The notes beneath the pieces are model-generated. The model did no database searches, was not told the DNA's origin, and was given only the letters and a program-made list of their open reading frames with translations. 64,000 bases of DNA from Streptomyces sp. NBC_00224. Lineage in GTDB: Bacteria > Actinomycetota > Actinomycetes > Streptomycetales > Streptomycetaceae. Below are positions 7,941 to 15,802 of this stretch, one piece after another. The stretch is taken from positions 7,205,001 to 7,269,000 of the forward strand of contig NZ_CP108106.1 of NCBI RefSeq assembly GCF_041435195.1, read 5' to 3'. Positions within the stretch are counted from its first letter, which is position 1, and each line of letters starts with the position of its first letter. The position numbers and the translations under genes are program-made.

Positions 7941-9032
7941 CTAGAGGGCGGCGTAGCCCGGGCGGATCAGCTCGTCGATGATGCGGCGGCGCTCCGGCAG
8001 CGGCAGGAACGCGGCCTCCACGGCGGCGACGGTGAACTGCTCGAACACCTCGGGCCCGTAGCCGAAGGCGTCCACCATGTGCTGGAACTCCTCGCTCATG
8101 GTGGTGCCGGAGACCAGCCGGTTGTCGGTGTTCAGGGTGACCCGGAAGCTGAGGCGGCGCAGCAGGTCGATCGGGTGCGAGGCGTAGTCCTTGGCCGCGC
8201 CCGTCTGGAGGTTGGAGGTCGGGCAGACCTCCAGCGCGATGCGGTTGTCGCGCAGGTAGGAGGCGAGGTGGCCGAGGTCGGCCGTGCCGTCCTCGTGCAC
8301 CGTGATGTCGTCGGTGATCCGCACGCCGTGGCCGACGCGCTCGGCGCCGCAGATCTGCACGGCCTCGTGGATCGACTCCGCGCCGACGGCCTCGCCCGCG
8401 TGGATGGTGAAGTGGCAGTTCGACCGCTTCAGGTGCTGGAAGGCGGGGAGGTGGCGGGCCGGCGGGTTGCCGATCTCGCCGCCCGCGATGTCGAAGCCGG
8501 CCACCCCGCGGTCGCGGTGGGCCACGGTCAGCTCGGCGATCTCCAGGGAGCGGTCGGTGTGGCGCATCCCGGTGAGCAGGGCGCGGACGGTGATCCGGCC
8601 GCCGGTGCGGCGCTCGCCCTCCCGGAAGCCGGCGTTCACCGCGTCGACGACCTCGTCGAGGGTGAGCCCGCGCTCCAGGTGCTGCTCGGGCGCGTACCGC
8701 ACCTCCGCGTAGACGACCCCGTCCGCCGCCAGGTCCTCGGCGCACTCCGCCGCGATCCGCTCCAGCGCCTCGCGGGTCTGCATCACCGCGCAGGTGTGGG
8801 CGAAGGTCTCCAGATAGCGCTCAAGGGAGCCGGAGTCGGCCGCGTCGCGGAACCAGACCGCGAGCGCCGCCGGGTCCTCGGTCGGCAGGCTCTCGTAGCC
8901 GCACGCGCGGGCCAGCTCGATGATCGTGGCGGGGCGCAGACCACCGTCGAGGTGGTCGTGGAGGACGGCCTTGGGCGCGCGGCGTATCCAGTCGGCGACG
9001 GGCTGGGCGGCAGGGTTGTCAGACAAGTGCAT
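7941..9032 (-). CDS. add: Adenosine deaminase
   Basis: A 363-residue zinc enzyme converting adenosine (and deoxyadenosine) to inosine in purine salvage. Metal and catalytic motifs are in order: HDHLDG (His25, His27), the HAGEA motif with catalytic Glu, ERVGHG with catalytic His, and NTDN with the zinc Asp. ATG at 9032 begins right at the family N-terminus; the in-frame extension to 9371 is antisense to the regulator gene and is rejected. Codons 3-6 contain the TTGTC-N-GACAA motif that also precedes the adjacent GntR gene, so transcription may be controlled by that regulator. Confidence 0.95.
   Translation of the reverse strand: MHLSDNPAAQPVADWIRRAPKAVLHDHLDGGLRPATIIELARACGYESLPTEDPAALAVWFRDAADSGSLERYLETFAHTCAVMQTREALERIAAECAEDLAADGVVYAEVRYAPEQHLERGLTLDEVVDAVNAGFREGERRTGGRITVRALLTGMRHTDRSLEIAELTVAHRDRGVAGFDIAGGEIGNPPARHLPAFQHLKRSNCHFTIHAGEAVGAESIHEAVQICGAERVGHGVRITDDITVHEDGTADLGHLASYLRDNRIALEVCPTSNLQTGAAKDYASHPIDLLRRLSFRVTLNTDNRLVSGTTMSEEFQHMVDAFGYGPEVFEQFTVAAVEAAFLPLPERRRIIDELIRPGYAAL
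9016..9026. promoter_or_regulatory. GntR-type operator half of a pair (at the add start)
   Basis: TTGTCAGACAA is an 11-bp inverted repeat (TTGTC, A, GACAA) located inside the first codons of add. The same motif occurs upstream of the GntR/UTRA gene at 9830-9842. Positioned here, a bound regulator would block elongation or initiation. Confidence 0.5.
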
Positions 9033-9064
9033 GACCGGGGAGTGTACAGCCTCGGCCGCTCGGG

Positions 9065-9805
9065 CTAGGAGCTCTGCAGTACGGGCAGCGCCGGGGAGCC
9101 GGTCGGCAGCATGTGCTTGGCGGCCAGGACGGGGGTGCCCTCCACCCGTACGACCTGCGTGATCAGTACGGCGGGGGTGTCCGCGGGGCGGTCCAGCTGC
9201 TCGCCGCGGCGGCGTCCGAGCAGGGTCGCCGTGACCCCGCTGTGCGCGGTCAGCGGCACGCCCCGGGAGGCGTCCGCAAGCACCGCGAGCATCGAGCGCG
9301 CGGGCTCGTCGGCCAGGGCGGCGGCGAACGCCGGGTGCAGCCGTTCGAGCACGTCCTGGGGAGCGGCCCACTCATGGCAGAGCGCCACCGCCAGCGCCTC
9401 GCCGACCAGCACCGTCTCCCAGAACCGCAGCTCCGCACCGGCGGCGGGGAGCAGATGCTGGGTGGTGAAGTCGGTCGGCTCCTCGACGCTGCGCAGCAGG
9501 GCCCGCACCCGCACCGGGCCGCCCGTGCCGAGCAGCTCCTCCAGCGGCTGGAGCTGCTCGAAGCCGCGCCTGGGCGGGTGGTCGTTGACGGTCCGCCCCA
9601 CGCCCCGGCGCACCGAGAGCAGCCCGTCCTCCTGGAGGAGCAGCAGCGCCTCGCGCAGCGCCGGGCGGCCCACCCCCAGCTCGCCCGCGAGCCTGGGCTC
9701 CGAGGGCAGGGTGGAGCCCGGCGGATAGGTGCCGTCGTGGATCGCGTCGGCGATCCGCTCGTACAGGGCGACGACCGGCCTGCGCTGCTGTCCGCTGACT
9801 GCCAT
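9065..9805 (-). CDS. GntR family transcriptional regulator with UTRA ligand-binding domain
   Basis: A 246-residue repressor-type protein. Residues 10-75 form the winged helix-turn-helix ([21 protein letters not shown], then [20 protein letters not shown]). Residues 95-240 form a UTRA/HutC effector domain. ATG 9805 is chosen because the GntR fold begins there; the ATG at 9841 would lie inside the CTTGTCTGACAAG palindrome. It lies upstream of add in the same orientation with a 32-bp gap, so the two may be co-transcribed. Shared palindromes suggest autoregulation and control of add. The effector is unknown, possibly a purine nucleoside or sugar. Confidence 0.88.
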   Translation of the reverse strand: MAVSGQQRRPVVALYERIADAIHDGTYPPGSTLPSEPRLAGELGVGRPALREALLLLQEDGLLSVRRGVGRTVNDHPPRRGFEQLQPLEELLGTGGPVRVRALLRSVEEPTDFTTQHLLPAAGAELRFWETVLVGEALAVALCHEWAAPQDVLERLHPAFAAALADEPARSMLAVLADASRGVPLTAHSGVTATLLGRRRGEQLDRPADTPAVLITQVVRVEGTPVLAAKHMLPTGSPALPVLQSS

Positions 9806-9829
9806 GGCGCAAGCATGGCCCGGCCGCCA

Positions 9830-9842
9830 CTTGTCTGACAAG
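9830..9842. promoter_or_regulatory. Perfect palindromic GntR-type operator upstream of the regulator
   Basis: CTTGTCTGACAAG is a perfect 13-nt odd-centred palindrome 25 bp upstream of the regulator start at 9805. Its core recurs at 9016-9026 at the start of add. The two-copy pattern fits an autoregulated GntR protein. Confidence 0.6.
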
Positions 9843-10010
9843 GCGGGCTCGGGCGAGCGGCGGCCTCAGGGCCGGACCCGGGTGCCCGGCTCACCCGTAC
9901 GGCCCGCTTCCAGGCCGCTTCCCGTACGGGACCCGTCCATCCTGTACGGAAGGGGTGTCACCACTCCTCGAAGGCAGGCACCCAGCACCACCCCCAGAAA
10001 GGGCCGGGTC

Positions 10011-10259
10011 ATGAGCCCCAAGGACGCGTCGGGCGGGACGAAGGGCGGCACGGGAGTCGGGGGCGCCCTCACACCGTCACGGATCGCGGTCGTCACGATC
10101 GCGGTCCTCGCCCTGATCTTCATCTTCGAGAACACCCGCCAGGTCAAGATCCGGCTGTTGATCCCCGAGGTCTCCATGCCGCTCTATCTGGCGCTGCTCG
10201 CGGTGTTCGTGGTCGGGGTGATCTGCGGCGGCTACTTCATCCGCCGGCGGGGCAAATGA
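10011..10259 (+). CDS. Small LapA-domain (DUF1049) membrane protein
   Basis: An 82-residue protein with two hydrophobic segments (about residues 22-40 and 52-73) separated by a short loop containing ENTRQVKIRLL, typical of lipopolysaccharide-assembly protein A domain (DUF1049) proteins. The C-terminus is basic (IRRRGK). Actinobacterial members are widespread and of unknown function. ATG at 10011 follows GGGCCGGGTC; the in-frame extension from 9729 crosses the regulator's promoter and is discarded. Confidence 0.85.
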   Translation: MSPKDASGGTKGGTGVGGALTPSRIAVVTIAVLALIFIFENTRQVKIRLLIPEVSMPLYLALLAVFVVGVICGGYFIRRRGK

Positions 10260-10323
10260 TCGACAACTCCCGGTATATCGTGGCGGGTTGAGACGGCACA
10301 CGGTACGGACGAGGAGTGCGAGC

Positions 10324-10761
10324 ATGAAGTTCAAGGCCACGGTCATCCCGTCCGGGAACGCGCTGGGCGTCGAGGTGCCGCAGAAGGTCGTCGACGAGCT
10401 CGGGCAGGGCAAGCGGCCCCCCGTGGTCGTCGAGATCAACGGCCACTCCTGGCGCACCAGGGTCGCCGCCATGCGCGGCCAGATCCTCATCGGCATCAGC
10501 GCGGCCAACCGCGAGGCGAGCGGGGTCGACCTGGGCGAGGAGATCGAGGTCGACCTCCAGCTCGACGAGGAGCCGCGCGTGGTGGAGGCGCCGGACGACG
10601 TCGCGGCCGTGCTCGACGCGGACCCCGCGCTGCGCGGGGCGTACGAGCGGATGGCCTTCAGCCTCAAGCGCAAGCAGGTGGGGGAGATCGAGAGCGCCAA
10701 GAGCCCCGAGACGCGGCAGCGGCGCATCGACAAGCTGGTCGAGTCGCTGCGGGGGAAGTAG
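10324..10761 (+). CDS. DUF1905/YdeI (OmdA)-type protein
   Basis: The 145-residue protein has an N-terminal DUF1905 beta-barrel fold (FKATVIPSGNALGVEVPQKV, residues 3-90). A C-terminal YdeI/OmpD-associated segment follows (about 95-145), containing ALRGAYERMAFSLKRKQ and ETRQRRIDKLVESL. YdeI-type proteins have been linked to resistance to cationic peptides, but the biochemical role is unclear. Start ATG 10324 is preceded by GAGGAG at 10310-10315. Single gene. Confidence 0.82.
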   Translation: MKFKATVIPSGNALGVEVPQKVVDELGQGKRPPVVVEINGHSWRTRVAAMRGQILIGISAANREASGVDLGEEIEVDLQLDEEPRVVEAPDDVAAVLDADPALRGAYERMAFSLKRKQVGEIESAKSPETRQRRIDKLVESLRGK

Positions 10762-10837
10762 CCCGGGGTTTGTCTGCGGGCGAGTGGTGGGTTGCTCGCG
10801 CAGTTCCCCGCGCCCCTTGAATGCCGCTGCGCGGCAT
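10762..10837. repeat. Dispersed Streptomyces intergenic palindromic repeat, copy 1
   Basis: The stretch begins CCCGGGGTTTGTCTGCGGG, contains CGCGCAGTTCCCCGCGCCCC, and ends with a perfect hairpin ATGCCGC-TGC-GCGGCAT (10821-10837). The same 19-nt start recurs at 49649, and the CGCAGTTCCCCGCGCCCC core recurs at about 13558 and inverted at 39831 and 49735. It directly follows the stop of the DUF1905 gene and may act as a terminator. Confidence 0.7.
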
Positions 10838-10863
10838 CCACCCCGGGCCCGTACCCTGACCCG

Positions 10864-11412
10864 ATGTCCGACAAGATCACGTACCTCGCCGAGGGCTCCC
10901 GCGTGGGCATCCGGTACTTCATGTACGAGGACGCGGGGGAGTACACCGCGCTCGCGCGGGAGAGCCGGTCCCTGCACGCGCCGTGGCTCTTTCCGCCGAC
11001 CGACCCCGACGCGTACGCGACGTACGCGGGGCGGCTGATGGAGGACCCGGCCCGGTACGGGTTCCTGGTCTGCACGCGCGAGGACGACCGGATCGCCGGG
11101 TTCATCAACATCAACAACGTCGTCCAGGGCGCGTTCCTGAGCGGGGCGCTCGGCTACGGCGCCTTCGCGCACGCCGCCGGGCGCGGGCTGATGGGCGAAG
11201 GGCTGGACCTGGTCACCCGGTACGCGTTCGCCAGGCTCGGCCTGCACCGCCTGGAGGCGAACATCCAGCCCGGCAACGTCGCCTCCATCGCCCTGGTCCG
11301 CCGCGCCGGATACCGCCTGGAGGGCTTCTCGCCGGACTTCCTCTTCATCGACGGCGCCTGGCGCGACCACGAACGCTGGGCGGTCACGGCGGAGATGGTC
11401 GAGCCGCGCTGA
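10864..11412 (+). CDS. GNAT family N-acetyltransferase (RimJ/RimL type)
   Basis: A 182-residue acetyltransferase using acetyl-CoA. Signature elements are the central strand and pyrophosphate-binding loop (GALGYGAFAHAAGRGLMGEGLDL, given here only as a motif region at about residues 95-117), then RLEANIQPGNVASIALVRRAGY, the typical RimJ C-terminal motif. Ribosomal-protein alanine acetyltransferases and many small-molecule acetyltransferases share this form. ATG 10864 fits the family N-terminus; the upstream extension would translate the intergenic repeat. Confidence 0.88.
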   Translation: MSDKITYLAEGSRVGIRYFMYEDAGEYTALARESRSLHAPWLFPPTDPDAYATYAGRLMEDPARYGFLVCTREDDRIAGFININNVVQGAFLSGALGYGAFAHAAGRGLMGEGLDLVTRYAFARLGLHRLEANIQPGNVASIALVRRAGYRLEGFSPDFLFIDGAWRDHERWAVTAEMVEPR

Positions 11413-11546
11413 CCCCCCGTCGGGCGGACGCCTTTGCGCAATCCTGACCAGGGGATGCTCTGGTCAGTGCGGCGCCCGCCGTGTTCCATGGTCACGGGGC
11501 GGCCGCAAGGACGGGGCGGCCGACCGCGCGAGGGAATGAGGTTGTC

Positions 11547-13517
11547 TTGGCCACGACCGTGCGACGTTCCGTACTGACCCTGCCCGCCGCCCCGTTGGGG
11601 CAGCCCAACCCGCTGCCCGCGCTGCGGCCGCTCGACGAGACGCACACCCTCGACGAGGGCGCCCGCGAGGGCCTGCCGCGCGACATGGCCCGGCAGATCG
11701 GCTACGAGCCGCTGGAGACGGTCCTCCCGGTGCGGATCCTCGACGGCTACGGCCGCGAGCGCACCCCCACCGAGCTGGACACCCTCGTCCTGGAGAACTC
11801 CCGGCTGCGCGTCACCGTACTGCCCGGCCTCGGCGGCCGGATCCGCTCCCTCTTCCACAAGCCGACCGGGCGTGAACTCCTCTACGTCAACCCCGTGTCG
11901 CAGCCCGCCGACTTCGCCCTGAACGGCGCCTGGTTCTCCGGCGGCATCGAGTGGAACATCGGCGCCACCGGCCACACCACCCTCTCCTGCGCACCCGTGC
12001 ACGCGGCCACCGTCCCCGCCCCCGACGGCGGCGAGATGCTGCGCCTGTGGGAGTGGGAGCGGCTGCGCGACCTGCCGTTCCAGGTGGACCTCTGGCTGCC
12101 CGAGGACTCCGACTTCCTGTACGTGGGCGTACGCGTCCGCAACCCGCACGAGCGGACCGCGCCCGTCTACTGGTGGTCCAACATCGCGGTGGAGGAGGGC
12201 GAGCGCACCCGCGTCCTCGCCCCCGCCGACCGGGCCTGGCACTTCGGGTACGCGCGCACGCTGCGGCAGGTGCCGGTCCCCGAGTGGGACGGCGCCGACC
12301 GTACGTATCCGCTGCGCGGCGAGTACCCCGCCGACTACTTCTACGAGGTGCCCGACGGCGCCCGCCGCTGGATCGCCTCCCTCGACGCCTCCGGGCAGGG
12401 CCTGGTCCAGACGTCGACCGATCTGCTGCGGGGACGCAAGCTGTTCCTGTGGGGCTCGGGCCGGGGCGGGCGGCGCTGGCAGGAGTGGCTGACCGAGCCC
12501 GGGACCACCGGCTACGCGGAGATCCAGGCGGGTCTGGCACGCACCCAGCTGGAGCACGTTCCGCTGGAGGCGGGCGCGGAGTTCGCCTGGCTGGAGGCGT
12601 ACGGCCCGCTCGCCGCCACCCCCGGGCTCGTGCACGGCGACGACTGGCCGGCGGCTCGCGGCGAGGTGGCGGGGCGGCTGGAGGCGGTACTGCCGCGCGA
12701 GCGGGTCGAGGAGGCGTACGCGGCCTGGCGCCCGTACGCCGACACCGAGCCCACCGAGTCGCTGGCCACCGGGTCCGGGTGGGGCGCGCTCGAAGTGCTG
12801 CGGGGGAGCCTGAAGCTGCCGGGGACGCCGTTCGCCGAGGCGACGCTCGGCGAAGAGCAGGCGCCCTGGCTGGAGTTGCTCCACGCCGGAGCGCTGCCCG
12901 AGCCGCGCCGGGTCGTCCCGCCCGGGCCGACCCTGGTGGCCCCGCACTGGCGGGACATGCTGGAGACGGCGCCCGCCGCCCCGCTCACCGAGTACCACCT
13001 CGGGGTCGCGCAGTGGCACGCGGGCGACCGGGCGCAGGCCGTACGCAGCTGGGAGCGCGGACTGCCGCTCGCCCCCTCGCGCTGGCCGCTGCTGCGGTGC
13101 CTGGCCGTCGCGGACCGGCTCGCGGGCAACGCGGACCGGGCCGCGTCGTTGTATGCGGAGGCCTTTGACGACCTCTGCGCGGAGAGGCGGGACGGGGAGC
13201 ACTGGGTGGCTGCGACCGCGGCGCTGGGGCGCGAGGCGATTGCGGCCCTTCTCGGCGCGGGGCGCGCTGGGGACGCGCGTGCGGTGTGGGACCGCCTGCG
13301 ACCCCCTGTGCAGGGACGGGGGGCGTTCAAACTCCTGGAGGCGCAACTCCTGCTCGCCGAGGGCGATGTGGCGGGTGCGCGTTCCGTCTTCGACGCTGGG
13401 TTTGAAGTGGCTGATCTGCGCGAGGGCGCGGAGATTCTGGGCGAGGTGTGGGCGCGGATCACCGATGAGCCGTTGCCGGAGCGGTACGACTACCGGATGC
13501 GGCCGGAGTCACCTTAG
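11547..13517 (+). CDS. DUF5107 domain protein with C-terminal TPR-like repeats
   Basis: A protein of about 656 residues. The N-terminal 330 residues have the galactose-mutarotase-like beta-sandwich of DUF5107, with LRVTVLPGLGGRIRSL, LFHKPTGRELLYVNP and GGIEWNIGATGH. The C-terminal part carries TPR-like helices (EYHLGVAQWHAGDRAQAVRS and following). Function is unknown; such proteins often occur with sugar-catabolism genes and may bind or epimerise carbohydrate. TTG 11547 is proposed as start since it has AATGAGG a few bases upstream and no ATG or GTG lies in a better place; an in-frame ATG at 11481 is possible. The stop TAG at 13515-13517 lies inside a repeat hairpin. Confidence 0.8.
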   Translation: MATTVRRSVLTLPAAPLGQPNPLPALRPLDETHTLDEGAREGLPRDMARQIGYEPLETVLPVRILDGYGRERTPTELDTLVLENSRLRVTVLPGLGGRIRSLFHKPTGRELLYVNPVSQPADFALNGAWFSGGIEWNIGATGHTTLSCAPVHAATVPAPDGGEMLRLWEWERLRDLPFQVDLWLPEDSDFLYVGVRVRNPHERTAPVYWWSNIAVEEGERTRVLAPADRAWHFGYARTLRQVPVPEWDGADRTYPLRGEYPADYFYEVPDGARRWIASLDASGQGLVQTSTDLLRGRKLFLWGSGRGGRRWQEWLTEPGTTGYAEIQAGLARTQLEHVPLEAGAEFAWLEAYGPLAATPGLVHGDDWPAARGEVAGRLEAVLPRERVEEAYAAWRPYADTEPTESLATGSGWGALEVLRGSLKLPGTPFAEATLGEEQAPWLELLHAGALPEPRRVVPPGPTLVAPHWRDMLETAPAAPLTEYHLGVAQWHAGDRAQAVRSWERGLPLAPSRWPLLRCLAVADRLAGNADRAASLYAEAFDDLCAERRDGEHWVAATAALGREAIAALLGAGRAGDARAVWDRLRPPVQGRGAFKLLEAQLLLAEGDVAGARSVFDAGFEVADLREGAEILGEVWARITDEPLPERYDYRMRPESP

Positions 13518-13578
13518 GGGGCGCGGAATTCGACTGCGGACCGTGGAGGGCTGGTCGCGCAGTTCCCCGCGCCCCTAA
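13514..13578. terminator. Repeat-derived hairpin between convergent genes, copy 2
   Basis: TTAGGGG (13514-13520) pairs with CCCCTAA (13572-13578), and the stem continues with GCGCGG against CCGCGC with one bulge. The right half is a copy of the CGCAGTTCCCCGCGCCCC repeat. The stop codon of the DUF5107 gene lies inside the left arm. Confidence 0.6.
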
Positions 13579-13613
13579 AAGCGTGCCCCTGACGGAGCCC
13601 GCTCTCTGCCGAA

Positions 13614-13961
13614 CTACCCCCTGTGGTCCGCGTACTCGAAGACCGAGCCGTCCGGGTGTACCGCGATCAAGTTGCGGCCCACCGGGGTGGGGACCGGGCC
13701 CGCGATGACGCGGGCGCCCACCCCGGTGAGGGCGCGGTAGGCGTCGTCGACGTCCTTGACGGCGATCGTGGCCGAAACCTTGCGCAGGATCTCCAGCTCC
13801 GACTCCGGACCGCTCATCAGCAGGAAGCAGCCGACCGCGGCGACCGACACTCCGCCGCGTTCGAAGCGCAGGGCTTTGCTTCCGGTGAGGCGTTCGTAGA
13901 AGACCACCGAGGTCTCCAGATCGTCGACGCAGATGCGCAGTGTGGTTCCGAGGATCTCCAT
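13614..13961 (-). CDS. VOC family (glyoxalase/bleomycin-resistance fold) protein
   Basis: A 115-residue single vicinal-oxygen-chelate domain: MEILGTTLRICVDDLETSVVFYERL at the N-terminus (beta-alpha-beta-beta-beta start), ALTGVGARVIAGPVPTPVGRN in the middle, and a C-terminal strand HPDGSVFEYADH. Members bind divalent metal or sequester small molecules; the substrate is unknown. It lies 24 bp downstream of the methyltransferase gene in the same direction, so the two are probably co-transcribed. Confidence 0.87.
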   Translation of the reverse strand: MEILGTTLRICVDDLETSVVFYERLTGSKALRFERGGVSVAAVGCFLLMSGPESELEILRKVSATIAVKDVDDAYRALTGVGARVIAGPVPTPVGRNLIAVHPDGSVFEYADHRG

Positions 13962-13985
13962 ACGTACGAGCCTAGTTGGTGACCG

Positions 13986-14795
13986 TCACACGCGGCAGAG
14001 GATCTCGCCGTGGGGGACCATGAACCACGCGTCGTCGTCCGCGCCCCACTCCCGCCACCCCTCGGCGATCGCCGCGAGGGCGGCCTCGGTGGTGTGCCCG
14101 CCGTCCACCGCGAGCTTCGCGTACGAGGACGCCACCGTGCGGTCCGCCCACAGCCCGCTCCACCAGGCGCGCTCGTCGGGCGTGGCGAAACACCAGGTCG
14201 AGGCGGTGGAGGCAATGTCCGTGAACCCGGCCTCGCGCGCCCAGGACCGCAGCCGCCGCCCGGCGTCCGGCTCGCCGCCGTTGGCCCGGGCGACCCGGTG
14301 GTACAGCTCCAGCCACTCGTCCAGGGACGGGACTTCGGGGAACCAGGTGAAGGCGCCGTAGTCGCTGTCGCGCACCGCGACCAGACCGCCGGGCCGGGTG
14401 ACCCGGCGCATCTCGCGCAGCGCCTGGACGGGGTCGCCCACGTGTTGCAGCACCTGGTGGGCGTGGACGACGTCGAAGGAGTCGTCGGGGTGGTCGAGGG
14501 CGTGGACGTCCGCGACGGCGAACGCCATGTTGCGCTGCCCGCGCTCCTCGGCGTACGCGCGCGCCTGCTCGACGATGCCGGGCGCCGCGTCGACGGCGGT
14601 GACCTGGCCGTCCGGGACCAGCGCCGCCAGGTCGGCGGAGATGGTGCCGGGTCCGCAGCCGATGTCCAGGACCCGGGCGTCCGGCTTGAGTTCACCGATG
14701 AGGTACGCGGCGGAGTTGGCGGCGGTGCGCCAACTGTGCGAGCGCAGTACGGACTCGTGGTGGCCGTGGGTGTAGACGGCGGTCTCCTTCGGCAT
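13986..14795 (-). CDS. Class I SAM-dependent methyltransferase (UbiE/menG-like)
   Basis: The 269-residue protein has DARVLDIGCGPGTISADLA as SAM motif I, VTAVDAAPGIVEQA as the motif with the ribose-binding acid, and DSFDVVHAHQVLQHVGDP as post-I/motif II, the pattern of methyltransf_11/31 enzymes. ATG at 14795 has GAGGGAG upstream on the minus strand; the frame extends to 14999 but without family support. It probably heads an operon with the VOC protein. Substrate unknown. Confidence 0.88.
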   Translation of the reverse strand: MPKETAVYTHGHHESVLRSHSWRTAANSAAYLIGELKPDARVLDIGCGPGTISADLAALVPDGQVTAVDAAPGIVEQARAYAEERGQRNMAFAVADVHALDHPDDSFDVVHAHQVLQHVGDPVQALREMRRVTRPGGLVAVRDSDYGAFTWFPEVPSLDEWLELYHRVARANGGEPDAGRRLRSWAREAGFTDIASTASTWCFATPDERAWWSGLWADRTVASSYAKLAVDGGHTTEAALAAIAEGWREWGADDDAWFMVPHGEILCRV

Positions 14796-15022
14796 GACCG
14801 GCTCCCTCTCTCGACGTTCTCGCGGTCGGTACGGCCACCGTACGCCGCTGTGTCGAATACTGAGACCTGCGTTTCGCCATGTGGACAGCGCGGCTCCGCC
14901 CGCCGGGCGTGCTCCGGGGCAGCCGGGCGCCGCCGAGTCGGCACTACCGCCGGGTGTGGAACAAGCCGTAGCGTCGGGTGCGTTACCCCTGCCGAGCAAG
15001 AATGATCACTTGGGAGGGCACT

Positions 15023-15784
15023 ATGGGTGAGGTATCGATCCGGTACGTGGGCGGGCCGACCGCCGTCGTGGACATCTGCGGCTTCCGGCTGGTCACCGAC
15101 CCGACCTTCGACGCCCCGGGCGACTATCCGATCGGCCCCGACCGCAAGCTGGTCAAGACGGCCGGACCCGCGGTCGAGGCGGATGAGACCGGAGCCGTGG
15201 ACGCGGTGCTGCTCTCGCACGACCAGCACCCGGATAACCTGGACGAGTCCGGGCGCGCCTATCTGGCCCGGGTGCCGCTAGTCCTGTCGACGTCCGCCGC
15301 GCACGGCAGGCTCGGGGACGCCGTGACGGCGCTGCCCAACTGGGAGACGTACGAGCTCGGTGAGCGGCTGCGGATCACCGGTGTGCCCGCGCTGCACGGG
15401 CCCGAGGGTGCGGAGGCGCTGGCCGGCGAGGTCACCGGATTCGTCCTGCACGGCGACGCGGTGCCGACCGTCTATGTCAGCGGTGACAACGCCTCGCTGG
15501 ACCACGTCCGCGCGGTCGCCGAGCGCTTCGGCCCGGTCGACGTGGCCGTGCTCTTCGCCGGGGCCGCGCGCACCCCGCTCTTCGACGGCGCCCCGCTGAC
15601 CCTGACCAGCGAGGCCGCCGCCGAGGCCGCCCAGATCCTGGGCGCCCGCCATGTGGTGCCGCTCCACTTCGAGCACTGGGGCCACTTCAGCGAGGGTGCG
15701 GACACCCTGACCGAGGCGTTCGCCGCCGCCGGGCTCGGCGAGCGGCTGCGGCTGCTGAAGCCGGGGGCGACCTTCACGGACTAG
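15023..15784 (+). CDS. MBL-fold metallo-hydrolase with altered metal motif
   Basis: A 253-residue beta-lactamase-superfamily protein resembling the UlaG/RomA-type group: IRYVGGPTAVVDICGFRLVTDPTFD start, LSHDQHPDNLD at the metal site, YVSGDNASLD, VLFAGAARTP, and a terminal VVPLHFEHWGHF. The canonical HxHxDH becomes H-D-Q-H-P-D-N, so the second His is replaced by Gln and the last by Asn. One-metal or non-catalytic behaviour is possible. ATG 15023 has GGGAGG at 15012-15017. Convergent with the PAP2/DAGK gene. Confidence 0.85.
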   Translation: MGEVSIRYVGGPTAVVDICGFRLVTDPTFDAPGDYPIGPDRKLVKTAGPAVEADETGAVDAVLLSHDQHPDNLDESGRAYLARVPLVLSTSAAHGRLGDAVTALPNWETYELGERLRITGVPALHGPEGAEALAGEVTGFVLHGDAVPTVYVSGDNASLDHVRAVAERFGPVDVAVLFAGAARTPLFDGAPLTLTSEAAAEAAQILGARHVVPLHFEHWGHFSEGADTLTEAFAAAGLGERLRLLKPGATFTD

Positions 15785-15802
15785 GACAGGTCCTAAGCCC
15801 GG

